26,332 nucleotides of DNA from a virus. The stretch spans positions 1 through 26,332 of IMG/VR virus record IMGVR_UViG_3300042905_005950. One strand, given 5' to 3'. Positions 1 to 6,090 of the stretch are shown here, one piece after another; the stretch's first letter is position 1, and each line of letters starts with the position of its first letter. Below the pieces are notes generated by a model. It saw only the letters and a list, made by a program, of their open reading frames with translations, was not told the DNA's origin and made no database searches. Position numbers and translations under genes: made by a program.

Positions 1-2
1 TG

Positions 3-1217
3 GCTGGTTACTATTTGGGTGTCACGGCAATGTATGATCCAGAAATGACAATGTTGTCTGATACAGCCAGAATGGAGAAATGGATTTCTGCTGTATATGA
101 GCCCATTTTAACAACATCTCCGGAAGGAACTTGTGTAACCAGAGGAGATTGGAGAAAATTTGTCACTGGTGATACCGGGCCAGAAAATAATTTTAAAGGA
201 TTAAGAAAAGCTTTAGCAAGAAGCCATGCACATGAGGCATTGACAACGTATGAATTTAATAATGATCCAACTAATCTTGTTTTGTACCATGATTATGTTG
301 GAAAAGCATATAAAAATACTGTTATTTCTGGTTTTGGAACAACCGGAGCAACTGGAATAACATTCTATAATGAATATAGAAAACAAATAGTAGATATCGT
401 CAGCGAAAGAGTAGAGTTTGAAGGCAATTTTGGAGTTATTAGATGGGGATTCACCGGTACAACGGCAAATCCACTCGAAAGAAACTATTTCAATTATAGT
501 AATAAAGCAGGAGCAAATAGTTCTTTCAGCGGAATGTGGTTAAGAGTAGAAAGTGGTCCGGGAAGCAGTGGTCCGGGTGGAGCAACAGCAAGCAGATTTT
601 ATAGAATTTTATGGACCAATGGTTTTAGATCAGATAGCGAGCCTGCACCCAATAAGTATGGTGGCGGGTGGCAAATACTAATAGGACAGACTTGGGCAGA
701 TGGAATTCCGAACGAAACATCAACACTAAAATTCTATCCATTTATCCAAGCTGATATGGGATTGACAAGACCGAGCAGTTTTCATTCTTCTGGTTATACT
801 TCGGGCAGTATTGCAGGGTTTATAAGAGTGGCAAATCCTTCTACGAATGGATGTGGAGCACTGTGGCAAAATCAAGCAAATTCCACACTGTGGGATGCAA
901 ATGCTTCTGCAGAAACACCATATTTCAGCAACTCTCTTGATGGATGGGCACCACAATATTTGTTAGCGGATTATTTGATGAGAACTAAAGGTGTTACTTT
1001 GGTAAGTGACGCAGTTCCAATTCCAGATTATATACGACAATATGTTTATACTAGCCCCTTTAATGTTTTTGGTTTGTTCCCTTGGTATACTGGAACGACT
1101 ACCGTATTCAATACTTGGCTAGGTGCTACTTGGGGAAATGCTAGTTTTATGAAATCTAATGTTAACTTTGCTCAACATTATCCGGGAACTGTAAAATATA
1201 GAGGATTAACTGTCTGA
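3..1217 (+). CDS. Unknown large protein, C-terminal part (5' end outside window)
   Basis: The reading frame is already open at the first bases of the window; the codons before the first possible start (a TTG at 15) read A-G-Y-Y, so this is most likely the C-terminal 400 or so residues of a longer protein. The segment is rich in Gly, Ser, Thr, Asn and aromatic residues (for example SGPGSSGPGG near residue 180), with few charges and no membrane segment, which is the texture of a beta-rich virion protein such as a neck, fibre or baseplate component. I do not recognise a family. A strong hairpin follows 7 bases after the stop. Calling it a virion protein is inference from composition and phage context. 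Confidence 0.7.
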   Translation, partial: AGYYLGVTAMYDPEMTMLSDTARMEKWISAVYEPILTTSPEGTCVTRGDWRKFVTGDTGPENNFKGLRKALARSHAHEALTTYEFNNDPTNLVLYHDYVGKAYKNTVISGFGTTGATGITFYNEYRKQIVDIVSERVEFEGNFGVIRWGFTGTTANPLERNYFNYSNKAGANSSFSGMWLRVESGPGSSGPGGATASRFYRILWTNGFRSDSEPAPNKYGGGWQILIGQTWADGIPNETSTLKFYPFIQADMGLTRPSSFHSSGYTSGSIAGFIRVANPSTNGCGALWQNQANSTLWDANASAETPYFSNSLDGWAPQYLLADYLMRTKGVTLVSDAVPIPDYIRQYVYTSPFNVFGLFPWYTGTTTVFNTWLGATWGNASFMKSNVNFAQHYPGTVKYRGLTV

Positions 1218-1224
1218 AAATAAA

Positions 1225-1253
1225 GTGGGGAGGTCTTTTTAGGACCTCCCCAC
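1225..1253 (+). terminator. Strong 11-bp hairpin after the first gene
   Basis: GTGGGGAGGTC (1225-1235) pairs perfectly with GACCTCCCCAC (1243-1253) around a 7-base loop. On the plus strand no U-run follows; a second small hairpin (CCGCC/GGCGG, 1253-1264) abuts it. On the minus strand the stem is followed by TTTATTTT. It may act as a terminator or as a 3' end-stabilising hairpin for the upstream transcript. Confidence 0.6.
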
Positions 1254-1325
1254 CGCCAAGGCGGATAGATCACCTCCGGCTTGTAGCCCAAAAGGGCAGA
1301 GTGCCTCAGCAATATTATTTATCCC

Positions 1326-1332
1326 CTAAATA
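1326..1332 (+). promoter_or_regulatory. Late-promoter-like box CTAAATA
   Basis: CTAAATA resembles the T4/cyanophage late promoter core (TATAAATA and variants). It lies 8 bases before the ATG at 1341, so a start site 6-7 bases downstream would give an almost leaderless mRNA. It is half of an inverted repeat: ATTATTTA (1312-1319 region) and TAAATAAT (1327-1334). Confidence 0.5.
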
Positions 1333-1340
1333 ATAAAGCC

Positions 1341-2309
1341 ATGGATGCAATCTCTGAAGATCTAAAACGCTGGTTTAAGGAAAAATGGGTGGACATTTCC
1401 CGGAAAACAAAATCTGGGAAACACCCACCCTGTGGGCGTAAGAAGTCTTCCAAGAAGGGCTACCCCAAATGCCGTCCTTCCGTCCGAGTGAGCTCAGAGA
1501 CCCCGGAAACGACCGGAGAGATGTCCCAAGGAGAGAAGAAAGCGGCTGTGCGACAAAAACGAACGGCAGAGGCTACAAAAAAAAGAAAAGGCAAGAAACC
1601 CATCATGACATCTCACCGTAATATAAAAGAAGAAGTGTTGCTTGAAAAGAATGTTCCGACCAACAAGAAACTTTACGCTAGGGTGAAGGCACTAGCCAAG
1701 AAAAAGTTTAAAGTTTATCCCAGTGCTTATGCAAATGCTTGGTTGGTGAAAACATATAAAGCCAAGGGCGGTGGCTATAAATCACTCAAAGAGGCAACGA
1801 ATATGAAAAATAATCGCAAAGAGGCCATCGACATGGCAATGTCTGAACTCATGAAGACTCAAGAGTATGCTGGCAAATTACTCAAGATGATGAGTAAAAT
1901 GAAAGATGTAGAGCCATGGGTTCAGGGCAAGATCACCACCGTGGGCGATTATATTGGGACCATCAAGCATTATCTCGAATATCGCAATTCTAAGTATGGT
2001 CGAATGAACGAGGAATTGATGGAAGCGAAGAAGGACATGGCTTGCAATAAACCCACTCGTTCCACCAGTGCGGGCAAGAAGATGATGGTCAAGGCATGTG
2101 AAGGCGGTAAGGAAAAGATTGTTCATTTCGGAGCAAAAGGGTATGGTCATAATTACAGCCCCGCTGCCCGCAAATCATTCCGTGCCCGGCATAAGTGTGG
2201 ACAGAGCAAGAGCAAGCTGTCTGCCCAATATTGGGCATGCAAGAAACTTTGGTCGGGACCAAAAGGCAGCAAAGCATCTTGCCCACCCGGAAGAAAATGC
2301 AAATATTGA
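1341..2309 (+). CDS. Basic multi-module phage protein (DUF5872-like N-terminus)
   Basis: A 322-residue, very Lys/Arg-rich protein built from several short modules common in marine phages and large DNA viruses. Residues 11-74 (WFKEKWVDISRK, HPPCGRKKSSKKGYPKC, GEMSQGEKKAAVRQKR) look like DUF5872. Residues 108-148 contain LYARVKALAKKKFKVYPSAYANAW and a GGGYK end. Residues 155-225 are a helical segment with EPWVQGKIT and DYIGTIKHYLEY. Residues 237-322 carry HFGAKGYGHNYSPAARKSFRARH, SKLSAQYWACKKLW and a C-terminal GRKCKY. No Shine-Dalgarno precedes the ATG; I keep this start because module 1 begins immediately after it. Function unknown; nucleic-acid or capsid-interior binding is suggested only by charge. 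The family name should be checked by profile search. Confidence 0.82.
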   Translation: MDAISEDLKRWFKEKWVDISRKTKSGKHPPCGRKKSSKKGYPKCRPSVRVSSETPETTGEMSQGEKKAAVRQKRTAEATKKRKGKKPIMTSHRNIKEEVLLEKNVPTNKKLYARVKALAKKKFKVYPSAYANAWLVKTYKAKGGGYKSLKEATNMKNNRKEAIDMAMSELMKTQEYAGKLLKMMSKMKDVEPWVQGKITTVGDYIGTIKHYLEYRNSKYGRMNEELMEAKKDMACNKPTRSTSAGKKMMVKACEGGKEKIVHFGAKGYGHNYSPAARKSFRARHKCGQSKSKLSAQYWACKKLWSGPKGSKASCPPGRKCKY

Positions 2310-2329
2310 GCGAATGTTGATTCAACCTG

Positions 2330-2357
2330 TTGACTTTCCGTGCCGATGTGGTAGAAT
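2330..2357 (+). promoter_or_regulatory. Sigma70-type promoter for the HTH gene
   Basis: TTGACT (2330-2335), 16-bp spacer, TAGAAT (2352-2357) preceded by TGG, an extended -10. The spacer end and -10 resemble the other promoters in the window (TGTGGTAnAAT). The predicted transcript has a leader of about 75 bases before the ATG at 2440. Confidence 0.65.
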
Positions 2358-2439
2358 GTACCTATCGTGAGCAATTCGGATGAACGACATCGGATCCGAT
2401 TGCTCTTTTAGACTTATCGATGTCAAAAGGATTTTCGTT

Positions 2440-2733
2440 ATGGCCAATACACTGTCCAAGACTCGTAAAGTGATTAACTTCCTTTCGAGCGGTAAGAGCC
2501 TCACCGCTGCGCAGGCTCGCGCTCGTTTCGGAGTGCAGAACCTCCGTGCGACGATCAGCAACATCCGTGAGATGGTAGAGGAGTATGGTAACTGGGAGGT
2601 CGTTTCTTCCAAGAACGCTTCCGGTAACACCTCCTACAGCATGGTTGACACTCACCCGGGTCGTCGTACCTACAGCTTTAACGCTGACGGCACCCGTAGC
2701 CGTGTCCGTCGTGCTAGCCGTTCTGCTCGCTAA
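2440..2733 (+). CDS. Small helix-turn-helix protein
   Basis: A 97-residue protein. I start it at ATG 2440 (MANTLSKTRK) because AAAAGG lies 9 bases upstream and the longer frame from 2380 has no ribosome-binding site. Residues about 8-47 (RKVINFLSSGKSLTAAQARARFGVQNLRATISNIR) have the pattern of a winged helix-turn-helix, followed by a short wing (WEVVSSKN) and a basic Arg/Ser tail (RSRVRRASRSAR). The gene is bounded by its own promoter and terminator, so it is monocistronic. Its codon choice (cgt, atc, aac, ggt) is more GC-rich and uniform than in the virion genes, suggesting strong expression. A DNA-binding regulator is the likely role; the target is not visible. Confidence 0.82.
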   Translation: MANTLSKTRKVINFLSSGKSLTAAQARARFGVQNLRATISNIREMVEEYGNWEVVSSKNASGNTSYSMVDTHPGRRTYSFNADGTRSRVRRASRSAR

Positions 2734-2747
2734 TTTGTCCGTGTGGA

Positions 2748-2780
2748 CATGCTGGGGTAAAACCCAGCATGCTCTTTTCT
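2748..2780 (+). terminator. Rho-independent terminator after the HTH gene
   Basis: CATGCTGGG (2748-2756) pairs perfectly with CCCAGCATG (2763-2771) around a 6-base A-rich loop, followed by CTCTTTTCT. It lies 14 bases after the stop codon. Confidence 0.88.
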
Positions 2781-2806
2781 AGTCTACATATTATGGAGGT
2801 TTAGTT

Positions 2807-3034
2807 ATGAGCAAACTATTTTATTCCAAAGTTGTAGTCGATGGTCGATGTTTGGATCTCCTCCTCAGTGAGGATGAGATCGAGGTTGCTGCGGAAAGAG
2901 CACTGGATAATCCAGAAACTGTCGTTTCTTTCCCAGAATCTCATGGAAATTGTTGGAGTGCTGAAAAGCCTCCAAAGTGCGGTCTTTGGTCTCGTATTAT
3001 GAACAAGTGCTGTGAATGCAGCCAGAAAGGTTAA
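2807..3034 (+). CDS. Small hypothetical protein
   Basis: A 75-residue protein, not recognised. The ATG is preceded by a good ribosome-binding site (GGAGGT, 2795-2800). The N-terminal part is mixed and acidic (LLLSEDEIEVAAERALDNPE); the C-terminal part has four cysteines (C49, C58, C68, C69, with C71 following), which could bind a metal. It opens the small-gene operon up to 4153 and is separated from the next gene by 2 bases. No clear promoter is visible between the preceding terminator and this gene, so it may depend on read-through or on a weak AT-rich -10 (TATTAT, 2789-2794). Confidence 0.75.
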   Translation: MSKLFYSKVVVDGRCLDLLLSEDEIEVAAERALDNPETVVSFPESHGNCWSAEKPPKCGLWSRIMNKCCECSQKG

Positions 3035-3036
3035 TT

Positions 3037-3342
3037 ATGTCTGTTAAGCTTTTTCGTCTCACTACGGGCGAGGAAATCCTCGCGAAGCACGAAGCCACGC
3101 CGAGTGGTTTCATCCTGAAGGATCCTGCGATCATCGTTCCGGTCGGTCAAGGAAAGCTTGGTTTTGCCAAGTGGCTTCCTTATGCCCAAACCGATAAGGG
3201 TGTCGAGATTCCCTCGAATTTCGTCATGTTCCATCTTGACCCTGATGTTGAGTTGGTTACTCAATACACCAGCATGGTTTCGGGTCTCGTTGTTCCGGGT
3301 CCAGCAGCAACACCACAATTCCGTATCGCAGGAGCAGAGTAA
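3037..3342 (+). CDS. Sm-like conserved phage protein
   Basis: A 101-residue protein starting at ATG 3037 with AAAGG 6 bases upstream; the in-frame ATG at 3016 lies inside the previous gene and is less likely. The opening MSVKLFRLTTGEEILAK, a central P.II.P.G.G...WLPYA segment, and a FHLDPDVELVTQY end are characteristic of a small beta-barrel (Sm/LSm-like) protein abundant in marine T4-like phages. Its function there is not established; RNA binding is a family-based guess. Codon use is host-like. It sits in an operon with the genes at 2807, 3359, 3745 and 3902. Confidence 0.82.
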   Translation: MSVKLFRLTTGEEILAKHEATPSGFILKDPAIIVPVGQGKLGFAKWLPYAQTDKGVEIPSNFVMFHLDPDVELVTQYTSMVSGLVVPGPAATPQFRIAGAE

Positions 3343-3358
3343 CCTTTAGGAGTCCCCC

Positions 3359-3748
3359 GTGACTTCCGATAAGGTTCGTAAATATATTGATATGGCGTAT
3401 CCGATCTGCTTGGATATTGAGCGGCAAAAAAAGCATGTCTCGATCATCCTTCACAAGAAGCGAGTCGTTGGAGTAGGCACGAATTCTTTCGGCTCTACTC
3501 ACCCGAAGGCCAAGCAGATCGGATATCCATACGATGAGATGCACAGCGAATTGGATGCTCTTCTTCGCGTGGACAAGGGACTTCTCAAGAAGCGACCGAA
3601 GTTGGATCTGATCAATGTTCGATTCAACCGTTTTGGTGAATTGAGAATGTCGCGTCCGTGCAATAAGTGCATGCCGTGGTGCGAAGCGTTGTTCCGTACT
3701 ATTTGGTATACTACCGATGAAGGTATCTTCAAGTTGGAGGAAACATGA
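3359..3748 (+). CDS. dCMP/cytidine deaminase-like protein
   Basis: A 129-residue protein starting at GTG 3359, with AGGAG 6 bases upstream. It has the zinc-dependent deaminase signature: H62-S-E64 (usually H-A-E; Glu is the proton shuttle) and P-C101-N-K-C104, giving the expected His plus two Cys zinc ligands. A DEMHSEL context supports this. T4-like phages often encode dCMP deaminase, which makes dUMP for dTTP synthesis. This protein is shorter than T4 dCMP deaminase and lacks obvious extra zinc motifs, so the substrate (dCMP, cytidine or a base in RNA) is open. The stop overlaps the next start (ATGA). Confidence 0.8.
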   Translation: MTSDKVRKYIDMAYPICLDIERQKKHVSIILHKKRVVGVGTNSFGSTHPKAKQIGYPYDEMHSELDALLRVDKGLLKKRPKLDLINVRFNRFGELRMSRPCNKCMPWCEALFRTIWYTTDEGIFKLEET

Positions 3749-3900
3749 TTGAAGAAGGCGCAAGAGTGATTATTGTCGAAAGTAGAGAGAGCGGAATCGT
3801 TGAATCGAAGGCGGGTGAGAAGGATTACCGCGTTCGCCTTTCTGACGGTTCTCTCGTTGTTCTGCACGAAGATGAGATTCTTCGATTTCTGAGGGACTGA
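3745..3900 (+). CDS. 51-residue SH3/KOW-like small protein
   Basis: A short gene that starts inside the previous stop codon (ATGA at 3745-3748), with GGAGG 4 bases before the ATG, so translation is probably coupled. The sequence alternates beta-strands and turns: a G-x-R-V-I-I opening, S-G-I-V-E-S, Y-R-V-R-L-S-D-G-S, then E-D-E-I-L-R-F. This is the pattern of a tiny SH3- or KOW-like barrel. Role unknown. Confidence 0.8.
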   Translation: MIEEGARVIIVESRESGIVESKAGEKDYRVRLSDGSLVVLHEDEILRFLRD

Positions 3901-3901
3901 T

Positions 3902-4153
3902 ATGTTCCGATTGTTCATCGACATTCCAATCTCCGCAATCAACACGGAGCATGCTGTTGAACAGGCACAGGCTCTTGTCAACAAGATGATTCTTGGTACT
4001 GATATGCAGCAGCACTTCAAGTCTGTAAATATCGAACAAATCAATTATCGTCTTGGTCATGATGAGGATCGACAGAAGTCGAATTATCTCATGATCGATG
4101 ATAAGGGTCATTGTTCAACGAAGAAGATAAAGGTGACAATCGCCCCAGAATAG
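3902..4153 (+). CDS. Hypothetical protein whose stop codon lies in tRNA-Gln
   Basis: An 83-residue protein, not recognised, starting 1 base after the previous stop with GAGGGA upstream. It is mixed alpha/beta, with no membrane segment. Its TAG stop (4151-4153) is also the first three bases of the tRNA-Gln acceptor stem, so RNase P cleavage of a shared transcript would remove the stop from the mRNA. It is the last gene of the small-gene operon. Confidence 0.75.
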   Translation: MFRLFIDIPISAINTEHAVEQAQALVNKMILGTDMQQHFKSVNIEQINYRLGHDEDRQKSNYLMIDDKGHCSTKKIKVTIAPE

Positions 4154-4221
4154 GGATTGGTGTAACGGTAGCACCTTTGACTCTGGATCAAAGTGTCTAG
4201 GTTCGAATCCTAGATCCCTAG
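4151..4221 (+). tRNA. tRNA-Gln (anticodon CUG)
   Basis: Full cloverleaf: acceptor TAGGGAT (4151-4157) with ATCCCTA (4214-4220), D-stem GTGT/GCAC, anticodon stem TTTGA/TCAAA with loop CTCTGGA (anticodon CTG), T-stem CTAGG/CCTAG with loop TTCGAAT, discriminator G. The U1-A72 pair is typical of tRNA-Gln. CCA is not encoded. The next promoter's -35 starts at the base after the discriminator. Confidence 0.93.
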
Positions 4222-4249
4222 TTGACTTCGGTACATCTTGTGGTACAAT
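4222..4249 (+). promoter_or_regulatory. Sigma70-type promoter upstream of tRNA-Ile
   Basis: TTGACT (4222-4227), 16-bp spacer ending CTTGTGG, TACAAT (4244-4249) with TGG extension. The expected start site (about 4256) is only 3 bases before the tRNA at 4259. The promoter would drive tRNA, the gene at 4334, the methyltransferase and the gene at 5102. Confidence 0.75.
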
Positions 4250-4258
4250 AGTAGTGTT

Positions 4259-4331
4259 GGGACGGGGGGGTGCTGGATGCCCAGAGCGACTTATAATCGC
4301 TTGGCAGTTGGTTCGAATCCAATCCGTCCTA
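4259..4331 (+). tRNA. tRNA with UAU anticodon, predicted tRNA-Ile (AUA)
   Basis: Acceptor GGGACGG (4259-4265) with CCGTCCT (4324-4330, one G-T pair), D-stem GGGT/GCCC, anticodon stem AGCGA/TCGCT with loop CTTATAA (anticodon TAT), T-stem GTTGG/CCAAT, T-loop TTCGAAT, discriminator A. Odd points: position 8 is G instead of the near-universal U, a run of seven G spans the acceptor/D junction, and there are two bases where position 26 is expected. AUA is rare in many hosts and common in AT-rich phages. Confidence 0.78.
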
Positions 4332-4333
4332 TT

Positions 4334-4597
4334 ATGAAGAAGTATTATGCAATCGACGCAGGAAACGAGAATTACCTAAGTGATACGATATATCAGGACA
4401 ACTCTGCTCGCACTGGCACTTTGCTTTATTCTAAGAAGTCAGATGCACTTGAATGTCTTGAAGAGATGGAAAGCATCTGCAAGTATATGAAACGCAAGAG
4501 CACATATACCCTGAATAAAGTTCAAGAAATGTTTGGACCTGTGATTGTTGATGGAGTGTGGTATGAACGATTCAAGAGAAACTCGAAATCTAATTGA
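4334..4597 (+). CDS. Hypothetical protein starting 2 bases after a tRNA
   Basis: An 87-residue protein starting at ATG 4334 (MKKYYAIDAGNENYL); longer frames run into the tRNA. It contains an acidic-basic helical middle (ALECLEEMESICKYMKRK). No family recognised. No Shine-Dalgarno exists because the tRNA acceptor stem lies directly upstream; maturation of the tRNA 3' end would leave an mRNA beginning with TT-ATG, that is, nearly leaderless. The gene overlaps the start of the next gene by 35 bases in another frame. Confidence 0.68.
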   Translation: MKKYYAIDAGNENYLSDTIYQDNSARTGTLLYSKKSDALECLEEMESICKYMKRKSTYTLNKVQEMFGPVIVDGVWYERFKRNSKSN

Positions 4598-5102
4598 TCA
4601 TTATCACTATTGGAACCACGATGCTATACTCGCTGACCTTGATTCTCGTAGGCACAATTTTAGCGTACTATGCTGCAACCTTTACAATGATTTTAACATT
4701 GCAAGCGTTATTCGGAACGCAAATGCTTTTCTCGCTTCCGAAGTATTACTATACGGGTCCAAGCAGTTTGATCGCAGGGGCACGGTTGGAACCCATCATT
4801 ACACTCGATTCCGACACCTACCTTCGTATGACGATGTGCGAGCGTACTTGTCAGATAAATTCGTGGTCGGAATCGATAATGTTCCCGACTCGAAGCCTAT
4901 CGATGAATTCGATTGGCCTACCGATAAGCATGTAGTCATGGTCATGGGTCAGGAACAGGTGGGTGTTCCTATTGAGATTCTTGACATCTGTGATGTCACT
5001 CTTTATATTAAACAATACGGATCTGTTCGTAGTTTGAATGTCGCATGTGCAAGTTCAATTGCCATGTACGATTACTGCACAAAGACAGTGAGGGTTTCCT
5101 GA
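4563..5102 (+). CDS. SpoU/TrmH-family RNA 2'-O-methyltransferase
   Basis: A 179-residue SPOUT protein. I start it at ATG 4563 because GGAG lies 6 bases upstream. The three family motifs are present in order: motif 1 NDFNIASVIRNANAF (42-56, Arg51 being the conserved Arg), motif 2 MGQEQVGVP (128-136, GxExxGvP), motif 3 GSVRSLNVACASSIAMY (153-169, SLNV...A). These form the trefoil-knot SAM site; the family methylates ribose 2'-O in tRNA or rRNA. The length is close to minimal members such as TrmL, with no N-terminal RNA-binding extension. Lying next to phage tRNA genes and sharing their promoter, it probably modifies tRNA; the exact nucleotide cannot be read from sequence. Confidence 0.88.
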   Translation: MNDSRETRNLIDHYHYWNHDAILADLDSRRHNFSVLCCNLYNDFNIASVIRNANAFLASEVLLYGSKQFDRRGTVGTHHYTRFRHLPSYDDVRAYLSDKFVVGIDNVPDSKPIDEFDWPTDKHVVMVMGQEQVGVPIEILDICDVTLYIKQYGSVRSLNVACASSIAMYDYCTKTVRVS

Positions 5103-5248
5103 TGGGTGGTCAACATTCAGCAGGAAAGGGCGACAAATATCGCCCAATAGATTATAAGAAGTGGTCCGAGAACTGGGATAAAATTTTTGGTAAAAAGAAA
5201 CCCAGCAAAAAGCGGAAGAGTGGTCTTGACTCCAAGAAGCGTTCGTGA
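5102..5248 (+). CDS. 48-residue conserved basic protein
   Basis: Starts on the last base of the methyltransferase stop (TGATG, 5100-5104) with GAGGG upstream, so it is translationally coupled. The protein opens MGGQHSAGKGDKYRPIDYKKW and continues SENWDKIFGKKK, a short module I recognise as common in marine phages, then ends in a Lys/Arg/Ser tail. Function unknown. The promoter of the next cassette (5226-5254) lies within its last codons. Confidence 0.78.
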   Translation: MGGQHSAGKGDKYRPIDYKKWSENWDKIFGKKKPSKKRKSGLDSKKRS

Positions 5249-5254
5249 TACACT
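5226..5254 (+). promoter_or_regulatory. Sigma70-type promoter for the membrane-protein cassette
   Basis: TTGACT (5226-5231), 17-bp spacer, TACACT (5249-5254) preceded by TGA. It overlaps the 3' end of the gene at 5102 and would drive the genes at 5299 and 6091 up to the terminator at 6265. Confidence 0.65.
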
Positions 5255-5266
5255 ATAGATAACTTA

Positions 5267-5283
5267 CCCCACATGGTGTGGGG
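5267..5283 (+). promoter_or_regulatory. Leader hairpin before the outer-membrane-like gene
   Basis: CCCCACA (5267-5273) pairs with TGTGGGG (5277-5283) around a TGG triloop, at the expected 5' end of the transcript and just before the ribosome-binding site GGAG (5290-5293). A 5' stem of this kind often stabilises mRNA. Confidence 0.6.
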
Positions 5284-5298
5284 AGAAATGGAGATTTT

Positions 5299-6078
5299 AT
5301 GAAGAAGTTTGCAACTGTACTATCTGGTCTTGTTGCTTCGTCTGCTTTGGCGGCTAATCCCGCACCGGCAGCGGAGGGTGGGCTGGGTAGTCTGAAGTTG
5401 GACTTTGGTGCGCAGGCATCACTGTACAACTTCAAGGGAAACGGCGGGTCGATCCTCGCTGTCGTGCCTGAACTTGAAGTTCATGGCTTGGCAGAGGGGC
5501 TCGTTGTTTTTGCCGAACTCCCCGTGTACGGAGACGATAATCTTACCAACACTACCAGTCTTGGTGATCTTCGTCTCGGTGCTTCTGTTCGCGTCGTTCA
5601 AGAGGCTACCGAATTTGGTGCCGCTTGGCTTGATGTGAATGCTGGTGCTGAAATTCCCACCGCCGGTGGTGAACTCGGTTCTGCGAATGTGAACCCGTTT
5701 GTCGGGTTTGTTTTCGGTCTCGATGAGGTTGCGAAGTCAGAGTTTGACTTCACTCAAACCTTCGAGTACAAGTTTGTCGGTGGTCCTGCATTCAATCCGT
5801 ACCTCGGTGGTCAGACTGATGCAGACATCATCTTCATGCGTACGGATCTCTCGGCTCCTGTTTGGGGTAACGCACTCGTCGGTGCTGTCACTGTCAAGCA
5901 GAACTACACCGTGGATCCAGGTGAGCAGCAGCTCTTCGTTGGACCCAGCCTCGTCTGGAAGCCAACTACTGCAACCACCGTTGACTTTGGAGTTGATCTT
6001 CCAGTGTGGCAAGACCTCCAATCATTCCGCCCCGAGAACAATTGTGTTGTCTCTGGCGGCATCACTATCAACTTCTAA
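5299..6078 (+). CDS. Outer-membrane beta-barrel-like protein with signal peptide
   Basis: A 259-residue protein. I start it at ATG 5299 with GGAG upstream, because this gives a clean Sec signal peptide: KK, a hydrophobic stretch, then ALA-A near residues 17-20. The mature part is a series of alternating amphipathic strands (SLKLDFGAQASLYNF, LGDLRLGASVRVV, AWLDVNAGAEI, VNPFVGFVFGL, FDFTQTFEYKF, ALVGAVTVKQNYTV, QLFVGPSLVWKP, TTVDFGVDLPVW), and the protein ends SGGITINF with a terminal Phe, the BAM-recognised C-terminus of outer-membrane proteins. It resembles small porin or MetA-pathway-type barrels. Codons are host-like and it has its own promoter and terminator, so it is probably made early and in quantity. 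Superinfection exclusion or altered uptake are possible roles; neither is shown. Confidence 0.8.
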   Translation: MKKFATVLSGLVASSALAANPAPAAEGGLGSLKLDFGAQASLYNFKGNGGSILAVVPELEVHGLAEGLVVFAELPVYGDDNLTNTTSLGDLRLGASVRVVQEATEFGAAWLDVNAGAEIPTAGGELGSANVNPFVGFVFGLDEVAKSEFDFTQTFEYKFVGGPAFNPYLGGQTDADIIFMRTDLSAPVWGNALVGAVTVKQNYTVDPGEQQLFVGPSLVWKPTTATTVDFGVDLPVWQDLQSFRPENNCVVSGGITINF

Positions 6079-6090
6079 AGGAGAAATGAA

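Noticed and set aside
1218-1340. Possible riboswitch between the first gene and 1341
   Set aside because: Several small hairpins are present (1225, 1253, GCCC/GGGC near 1288), but I could not match the glutamine or other known phage riboswitch consensus, and the late box leaves almost no leader.
3371-3390. GTAAATATA late-type box in the deaminase gene
   Set aside because: It lies just inside the coding region with no gene start suitably downstream; judged a chance match in AT-rich codons.
3499-4044. Minus-strand open frame of 181 codons opposite the deaminase and SH3-like genes
   Set aside because: No ribosome-binding site or promoter, lies antisense to several genes with good signals and motifs, and its composition is typical of a shadow frame.
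4594-4935. Plus-strand frame of 113 codons inside the RNA methyltransferase
   Set aside because: Overlaps the SpoU gene, whose three motifs are intact; no ribosome-binding site or supportive context.
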